Below are positions 1 through 9,000 of a DNA stretch of 64,000 nt, piece after piece. A program made the position numbers and the translations under genes. Location: the NCBI GenBank assembly GCA_964017125.1, contig OZ024909.1, positions 78,630,830 to 78,694,829 on the forward strand. The letters run 5' to 3'. Positions within the stretch are counted from its first letter, which is position 1, and the number at the start of each line of letters is the position of its first letter. The notes below the pieces were generated by a model that ran no database searches, had not been told where the DNA came from, and saw nothing but the letters and a program-made list of their open reading frames with translations. Origin of the DNA: Flabesymbios commensalis. Taxonomy: Eukaryota; Annelida; Polychaeta; Terebellida; Flabelligeridae.

Positions 1-28
1 GTTAAATGGTGTTTTTCTATGTGTGCAG

Positions 29-96
29 TTGGAGAAATGGTATCTGTGACGTGCGGCGACTAATGGATGAAGGACTGAAGGTCGGCCTCGCCACAG
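29..96 (+). CDS. GDA: GDA exon (first in window)
   Basis: The exon follows a TTTTTCTATGTGTGCAG acceptor and ends CCACAG before a GTAAAA donor. One base of a preceding codon is carried in. The reading frame gives ICDVRRLMDEGLKVGL-AT, matching the strand that leads to the metal-ligand Asp in amidohydrolases. The final G is the first base of that Asp codon. The other two frames contain stops. Confidence 0.88.
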
Positions 97-3000
97 GTAA
101 AACTTAGTGACTCTCATCGTGCCGTGTATATTTACTAATAAACCTACATTAAATACGTATTAACCCTTTTCGTGCTAGGCCCCGTGTATATATACTGATA
201 AAGCTACAGGCAATACATATTAACCCTTGTGGTGCAATGTCCCGTATATATACTGCTAAAGGTACAGGTAATATAAATTAACCCTTATCGTGCTAGGTCC
301 AGTATATATACTGCTGAAGCCGCAGGTAATAATACATAGTGACTCTTAACGTCCTAGGTCCGTATATATACTACTGAAGCCGCAGGTGATAATACATGGT
401 GATTCTTAGCGTCCTAGGTCTGTTTATATATACTGCTAAAGGTACAGGTAATATAAATTACCCTTATCGTGCTAGGTCCTGTATATATCCTGCTGAAGCT
501 ACTTGTAATATAATAACCTCAACGTGCTAGGCCCAGTATAAATACTACTGGCGCTACAGGTAATATACCATTACCCTTATCGTCCTAGGTCCCGTATATA
601 TAATCAGTGCTCGCACAGGTCCTTGAAGTGCTTGTTAGTGCTTGAAATTAATCACATTTTTTTCAAGGCCTTGAAAACCTTGAAAATGCTTTGTTTTTGG
701 AGTGGTCCTGGAAAAGTCACTGAATTTGATTCAACAAAACCGTTGCCACATGGCCATTACCATGTACCTAGATTTATTTTTTATTTAAGTTTGGTGTTTA
801 TAATCAATTGTTATATATTCGATCAAGCAAATTTTATGGCATGATTAGCAGCAAATTGTCAAGTTTAATCTTTGTCTGTGTGTTCGTAGGGTACATGTAT
901 TTACTTTGTTGTTCATCTAGATCTCCTATTGAGGCTCCCCTGCCTGGTTCACCCTGCATGGTGTAAAACAAATTAATGCCCTATGATATATGCTTGGGAA
1001 GATTATAGTCTGGACCTTGAAAAACATAAAAATATCTTTGAAAAATCCTAAAAGTACTTGATTCTTTTTTATTGAATCCTGTATTAACCCTGTATAACAC
1101 TAAAGCTGCAGCTAATACATATTAACCCTTGTGGTGCTACATCCCGTATATATACTGTTGAAGCTACAAGCAGTACATAGTATACCTCTAATAATTTATT
1201 GTATGTAGTTGTATATTAGTAGATCTCTTTGTTAGATTTTCTTGCATTTGTTGATTTTTTACAATTTTCGTTCGGCGTTCCTATATGTTTCTGTACATAT
1301 CCATCGCTATGTTGTATGCTGGTGTTATGATTGCTGTATTTTGTTTTATCTTTCACACAGATCTCTCGGCGGGGTTCTCCTGTTACTGTATGCTTGGGTT
1401 ATGATTGCTGTATTTTGTTGTATCTTTACACAGATCTCTCCGCGGGGTTCTCCTGTTACTGTATGCTCGTGTTATAATTGCTGTATTTTGTTGTATCTTT
1501 ACACAGATCTCTCGGCGGGGTTCTCCTGTTACTGTATGCTCGTGTTATGATTGCTGTATTTTGTTGTATCTTTACACAGATCTCTCGGCGGGGTGCTCCT
1601 GTTACTGTATGCTCGTGCTATGATTGCTGTATTTTGTTGTATCTTTCACACAGATCTCTCCGCGGGGTTCTCCTGTTACTGTATGCTCGTGTTATGATTG
1701 CTGTATGTTGTTGTATCTTTCACACAGATCGCTTAGCGGGGTTCTCCTGTTACTGTATGCTCGTGTTATGATTGCTGTATTTTGTTGTATCTTTACACAG
1801 ATCTCTCAGCGGGTGCTCCTGCTACTGTATGCTCGTGTTATGATTGCTGTATGTTGTTGTATCTTTCACACAGATCTCTCCGCGGGGTTCTCCTGTTACT
1901 GTATGCTCGTGTTATGTTTGCTGTATGTTGTTGTATCATTCACACAGATCGCTTAGCGGGGTTCTCCTGTTACTGTATGCTCGTGTTATGATTGCTGTAT
2001 TTTGTTGTATCTTTCACACAGATCTCTCTGCGGGGTTCTCCTGTTACTGTATGCTCGTGTTATGATTGCTGTATGTTGTTGTATATTTCACACAGATCGC
2101 TTAGCGGGGTTCTCCTGTTACTGTATGCTCGTGTTATGATTGCTGTATTTTGTTGTATCTTTACACAGATCTCTCCGCGGGGTTCTCCTGTTACTGTATG
2201 CTCGTGTTATGATTGCTGTATTTTGTTGTATCTTTACACAGATCTCTCGGCGGGGTTCTCCTGTTACTGTATGCTCGTGTTATGATTGCTGTATGTTGTT
2301 GTATCTTTCACACAGATCGCTTAGCGGGGTTCTCCTGTTACTGTATGCTCGTGTTATGATTGCTGTATTTTGTTGTATCTTTACACAGATCTCTCGGCGG
2401 GGTTCTCCTGTTACTGTATGCTCGTGTTATGATTGCTGTATTTTGTTGTATCTTTCACACAGATCTCTCCGCGGTGTTCTCCTGTTACTGTACGCTCGTG
2501 TTATGATTGCTGTATCTTGTTGTGTCTTTCACACAGATCTCTCCGCGGGGTTCTCCTGTTAATGTATGCTCATGTTATGATTGCTGTATTTTGTTGTATC
2601 TTTCACACAGATCTCTCCGTGGGGTTTTTCTGTTACTGTATGCTCGTGTTATAATTGCTGTATTTTGTTGTATCTTTCACACAGATCTGTCCGCTGGGTT
2701 TTCCTGTTACTGTATGCTCGTGTTATGATTGCTGTATTTTGTTGTATCTTTCACACAGATCTCTCCGCGGGGTTTTCCTGTTAATGTATGCTCATGTTAT
2801 GATTGCTGTATTTTGTTGTATCTTTCACACAGATCTCTCCGTGGGGTTTTTCTGTTACTGTATGCTCGTGTTATAATTGCTGTATTTTGTTGTATCTTTC
2901 ACACAGATCTGTCCGCTGGGTTTTCCTGTTACTGTATGCTCGTGTTATGATTGCTGTATTTTGTTGTGTCTTTCACACAGATCTCTCCGCGGGGTTCTCC

Positions 3001-6000
3001 TGTTAATGTATGCTCATGTTATGATTGCTGTATTTTGTTGTATCTTTCACACAGATCTCTCCGTGGGGTTTTTCTGTTACTGTATGCTCGAGTTATAATT
3101 GCTGTATTTTGTTGTATCTTTCACACAGATCTGTCCGCTGGGTTTTCCTGTTACTGTATGCTCGTGTTATGATTGCTGTATTTTGTTGTATCTTTCACAC
3201 AGATCTCTCCGCGGGGTTTTCCTGTTACTGTATGCTCGTGTTATGATTGCTGTATTTTGTTGTATCTTTCACACAGATCTCTATGCGGGGTTCTCCTGCT
3301 ACTGTATGCTCGTGTTATGATTGCTGTATTTTGTTGTATCTTTCACACAGATCTCTCCGTGGGGTTTCTCCTGTTACTGTATGCTCGTGTTATGATTGCT
3401 GTATTTTGTTGTATCTTTCACACAAATCTCTCTGTGGGGTTTTCCTGTTACTGTATGCTCGTGTTATGATTGCTGTATTTTGATGTATCTTTCACACATA
3501 TCTCTCTTCTGGGTTCTCATGCTACTGTATGCTCATGTTATGATTGCTGTATTTTGTTGTATCTTTTACACAGATCTCTCCGCGGGTTTTTTCTGTTACT
3601 GTATGCTCGTGTTATAATTGCTGTATTTTGTTGTATCTTTCACACAGATCTGTCCGCGGGGTTTTCCTGTTACTGTATGCTCGTGTTATGATTGCTGTAT
3701 TTTGTTGTATCTTTCACACAGATCTCTCCGCGGGGTTTTCCTGTTACTGTATGCTCGTGTTATGATTGCTGTATTTTGTTGTATCTTTCACACAGATCTC
3801 TCGGCGGGGTTTCTCCTGTTACTGTATGCTCGTGTTATGATTGCTGTATTTTGTTGTAGCGTTACACCGATCTCTCCGCGGGGTTTTCCTGTTACTGTAT
3901 GCTCGTGTTATGATTGCTGTATTTTGTTGTAGCGTTACACCGATCTCTCCGCGGGGTTTTCCTGTTACTGTATGCTCGTGTTATGATTGCTGTATTTTGT
4001 TGTATCTTTCACACAGATTTCTCCGCGGGCTTCTCCTGTTACTTTATGTTCATGTTATGATTGCTGTAGTTTGTTTTATCATAGGTGTATTTTGTTGTAT
4101 CTTTCACACAGATATCTCCACGGGGTTTTTCTGTTACTGTATGCTCGTGTTATGATTGCTATATTTTGTTGTATCTTTCACACAGATCTCTCTGCGGGGT
4201 TCTTCTGCTACTGTATGCTCGTGTTATGATTGCTGTATTTTGTTGTATCATAGGTGTATTTTGTTGTATCTTCCACACAGATCTCTCCACGGGGTTTTCC
4301 TGTTACTGTATGCTCGTGTTATGATTGCTATATTTCGTTGTATCTTTCACACAGATCTCTCCGCGGGGTTCTCCTGTTACTGTATGCTCGTGTTATGATT
4401 GCTGTATTTTGTTGTAGCGTTTACACCGATCCCTCCGCGGGGTTTTCCTGTTACTGTATGCTAGTGTTATGATTGCTGTATCTTGTTGTATCTCTCACAC
4501 AGATCTCTCCACGAGATTCTCCTGTTACTGTATGCTTGTGTTATGATTGCTGTATTTTGTTGTATCTTTCACACAGATCTGTCCGCGGGGTTCTCCTGTT
4601 ACTGTATGCTCGTGTTATGATTGCTGTATTTTGTTGTATCTTTCACACAGATCTCTCCACGGGATTCTCCTGTTACTGTATGCTCGTGTTATGATTGCTG
4701 TATTTTGTTGTATCTTTCACACAGACCTCTCCGCGGGGTTTTCCTGTTACTGTATGCTCGTGTTATGATTGCTGTATTTTGTTGTATCTTTCACACAGAT
4801 CTCTCTGCGGGGTTCTCCTGTTACTGTATGCTCGTGTTATGATTGCTGTATTTTGTTGTATCTTTCACACAGATCTCTCTGCGGGGTTCTCCTGCTCGAT
4901 GATGGAGGTTCAGAGATGTGCAGTACAGATGTCACAGGCTCTGTCTTTGACGAAAAGTAAAAAATATAAACCTCTAGACTTCAGGGAGGCATTCCGCATG
5001 GCCACACTAGGTGGGGCTCAAGGTGAGTTGACTATTACGTATAGGATAAAACCGGAGCTCTACATTCTGTGGAAAGCCGGGGCCAAAGGCCAAGGCCTAT
5101 TCCACGGCTAAGACTGTAGAACAGCGAGGGTTTTAACTGACTTTTAAAAAACACCAATACATTATTTTCTTTGTCCGACCACTACATTCTAAGCCGGGAA
5201 TTGAGAGTTATTGTTGATCAAATACAGACCAATTATCATGGTAGGCCTATGGTGCTATAATCAGTCAGGTGTGACCGAGCTGTTGATTATGAGGGATACT
5301 CATTATGGTAGGATGTGTTTTAAGTCAGTTAAAACCCTTGGAGCTGTAGAAAAAGCCACGGCCTCGGCCTTCGGCCTCGGCCTTTTCCACAGCTAAGAAT
5401 GTAGACCTCCTCGGGCTTTATCCTATACAAAACACATCCGACCATAATGAGGATCCCTCAAAATCAACAGCTCGGTCACACCTGACTGATTATAGCACCA
5501 TGGGCCTTCCATGATAATTGGTCTGTGCTTGGTCAACAATAACTCTCCATTCCCGGCTTAGAACGTAGTGGTCGGACTAAGAAAATAATATAGTGGCGTT
5601 TTTTAAACATGGTTAAGTGTTATGTATCAGACTGTTACCATAGTTACATGTAATGTGTCCGGCACCATAGTTAACCCTTGTGCTGCTAGACCCCTGTATA
5701 TACTGTTTAACCCTTACAGCGCTGAAATACATATAAGCAATGGAGACCAAAGGGTTTTTAAAAATGAAATCATCATATAATGTCTTAGTTAGCTCTTTCC
5801 GCTATATTATGGGCTTATTATAATTATTGCAGAATCGATCCCCGCACTGAAAGAGTAAACTATTTATATTGGCCATAGACCCATCACATAGGTATACAAA
5901 TGAAGCGGCTACAAGCTCATATACAAAATACACATGTATCTAATTTATTACCATCAGCCTGAAAGAAGCATCATTCTCCAGAATCGGCTGTACTGAACGT

Positions 6001-9000
6001 ACATAACGTATAATTATTAGTATGGACAATACAAAGTTATAGCTCTGACGTTGCTTGACTTGTTGGTCACTTTCGACTATCTTCGAAAAAGTCTGTCCTT
6101 AGATCTTGCCAAGCAAATTGCAGTGGCACTGGTCAGTAGCAAGTTAGATTATAATAACTCACTTTTTTCACAATATGCCAGAAAAGGACATCATTAGATT
6201 ACAACGCGTTCAGAACTGCCTTGCAAGAGCGGTGGTAACCAAGGCCCCACGATTACATGGGCTTCATGTTAAGTTTCGCATTCATTCTAAAATATGCACA
6301 AAAACTTTCCGAACCTTAAAAAAACAACCAAACTGCATATCTGGCTGACTTACTTGTTCGGCAAAAAATGCTCAAAATGTATACGCTCCACAAATTCAAA
6401 TATATTGATTGTTCCCCGTATTAAAACAAATACTTGGTCACGTGCTTTATCTATATCTGGTCCATCCTTATGAAACGCCCTGCCTGTGTCCGTACGTAAT
6501 GCCTCGATTCTGATACATGGCCTCGATTCTGATACATGATCACGCTAAGGATTTGTGCGTCTCTGAGCTAGGTCCGCTGAAGATATAGATGCTATAGAAG
6601 TTGTATTGATTGATTGATTGATTGATTGAGCGGAGAGAGCTAACTAAGACATTTTTAATGATTTCAATTTAAAAAAACTTCTTTGGTCTTTTGGTCTAAA
6701 CAAATACATTTGAGCGCATTAACCTTTACAGCGCGGGGATAGACTTTAGTCGTCAGAATCTGACGTCTACAGACGTCAGATTCTGACGACTGAAGTATAT
6801 CCCTGCACTGTAAGAGTAAAAATATTTCTAATGGCCGTAGACCCATATCATAGGTATTCAAATGAAGCGAAAAGAGCTGACTAAGACAGTCATGATGATT
6901 TCAAATTAAAAAAAAAACCTTTGGTCTTCATGGTTTTCATAAAAAAATTCGGCGCCTCAAGGGTTAAGAGTTAACCCTTCTTTGGTCTTTTGGTCTGAAC
7001 AAATACACTTCAGCGCTTTAGGACTTAACCCATGTGCTGCTAGAGACCCATAATTTGAAAGGTCGATAAAAACTCACCTGTTTCGACAAGCGTTAGGTGA
7101 CCTCGTGCGATATGCCTATTAATTGACTTTTTTCTTTTCTCTTTCTAATGTTCAGCGCTCTGAACAGCTTCTAGCTGGATATATGCGCTATATAATCTTT
7201 CATTCATTCATTCATTCATTCATTCATTCATTCATTCATTCATTCATTCATTCATTCATTCATTCATTCATTCATTCATTCACTCATTCATTTTTTCATT
7301 CAATCATTCATTCATTCATTCAATCATTCATTCATTCATTCATTCATTCATTCATTCATTCATTCATTCATTCATTCATTCATTCATTCATTCATTCATT
7401 CATTGTTTTTATAAATACTCTTAATATAGTATTGTTTCATTGTATTATACTGATATTATATGGTATTTGACCCTATTATCAGTGGAGTGAATAATGAACT
7501 AAGCTTGTGTGGTGGCTCAGGGCACCCTGGTCACCTTCTATTTGCTCCGCAGTCAAGCAAAGGTGATCCATTTTTGTCACTTGAAAAATTGCGCTAACAA
7601 TTCCAGCTCTAAATTAATAGAAAATAGCCATTAATTCGGCAGCACAAAGCGCATTAATGTCGTTGATTTTCAATACATTATCAAACGGCCTTCATGACAT
7701 TTGCAAATCACTATTTTCTCTCTACTCATCATACCTACCTTGATAAATCCGCTAAAATATATGTCAGATGTTAGATTTAACCGGTTGACATTTCTGATAA
7801 TGATGACTTTACAAACCCATTACTTTAATTCGCTTTTAACCCTTATAGCACGGGGAGCGACATAAAACATCAGATTCTGACGTCTATGTCTACAGACGTC
7901 AGATTCTGATGCCTAAAGTCGATCCCCGCACTGAAAGAATTGAAATATTTATAAAAGCCGTATACCCCTGACACAGGAATTCAAATGAAGCGGAAACAGC
8001 TAACTAAGACTATAATGATTTCAAATTGAGAAAACCCCTTTGGTCTCCAAGGTTTATATAAAAATATTTCGGTATTAAGATTTGACTGGTGAATCAGTGA
8101 ATCAGGTTATCATACGTATCAAAAAGCCTTTTTGTTTTACACAAAATACAACGAGCAGCAGTGAGTTGTATTTCTGGTACAATACCTGGGTCATTTACAA
8201 AAAAAATATTTTCCATCCGGTTAGCCGCGGTAGAAAGGGCTGATAAAAAAAAGATGAAAATAGAAAGGTCAATGATAAATCTATTTAGCCTCGCGCTAAA
8301 AAGCTCTTTAATCAGCGTCCTGTCGAGTTATTTGTATCTATTTCTCCGTCATTTAAAGCTGGAATTGCTAACGCAAACTCCAGCCTCAAATGACGCAAAA
8401 TATGTCTGTGTGTTTGTCTTACTGTGAGAAACCAGAAGCTTATCTTTCAATTGAGGTGTAACACAAAGAGTCTTCTCACCTAAGCCTTATAACAGGGTTC
8501 CCATGGTCATGGAAAATCATGGAAAACCATGGAAAATGAAAAAATAAAATCCAGGCCTGGAAAAGCCATGAAAAATGATAATTTGGCAAATAATCATGGA
8601 ATAGTCATGATTTTTTGAACTTTCACAAATGTCTCTCCCATTTCTTTTGAAAAAATGTGTTGATTACTTGTTGCACTTTTGACGTACAATGCCACTGATA
8701 GTCCACCTAACTGTAAACTATTTTACAAGTGAAAAGTAAGGACTCAGATTTTTTTGGTGGGGGGGGGGGGGGGGTTGTCCGACCTCCTCGACACACGCAG
8801 TTTACGGTTCTGCTTTATAAAGTGGGTATAGATCGGGCCACTGTAGTAATGGAGATTGTACACTTTAAAATGTACAGGTTTTTTCGGCTACAAAGTCATG
8901 GTATTCCCAAGAAATGGCCATAGAAAGTCACGGAAAAGTCATGTAATTTCCTTTCTGGATATCTGTAGAAACCCTGTTATAAGCAGGGTTTTGCGGCACC

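Noticed and set aside
1405-4842. Many overlapping ~73-codon frames of a CCILLYLSHRSL/HTDLSAGFSC type
   Set aside because: They arise from reading a 74-bp repeat through its three frames; each starts in one unit and stops three units later. They are intron DNA of GDA.
7123-7470. Plus-strand His-Ser-Phe-Ile frame
   Set aside because: It is a (TTCA)n microsatellite read as codons.
8161-8427. 88-codon plus-strand frame
   Set aside because: It lies in the GDA intron, overlaps a palindromic MITE core and has no known motif.
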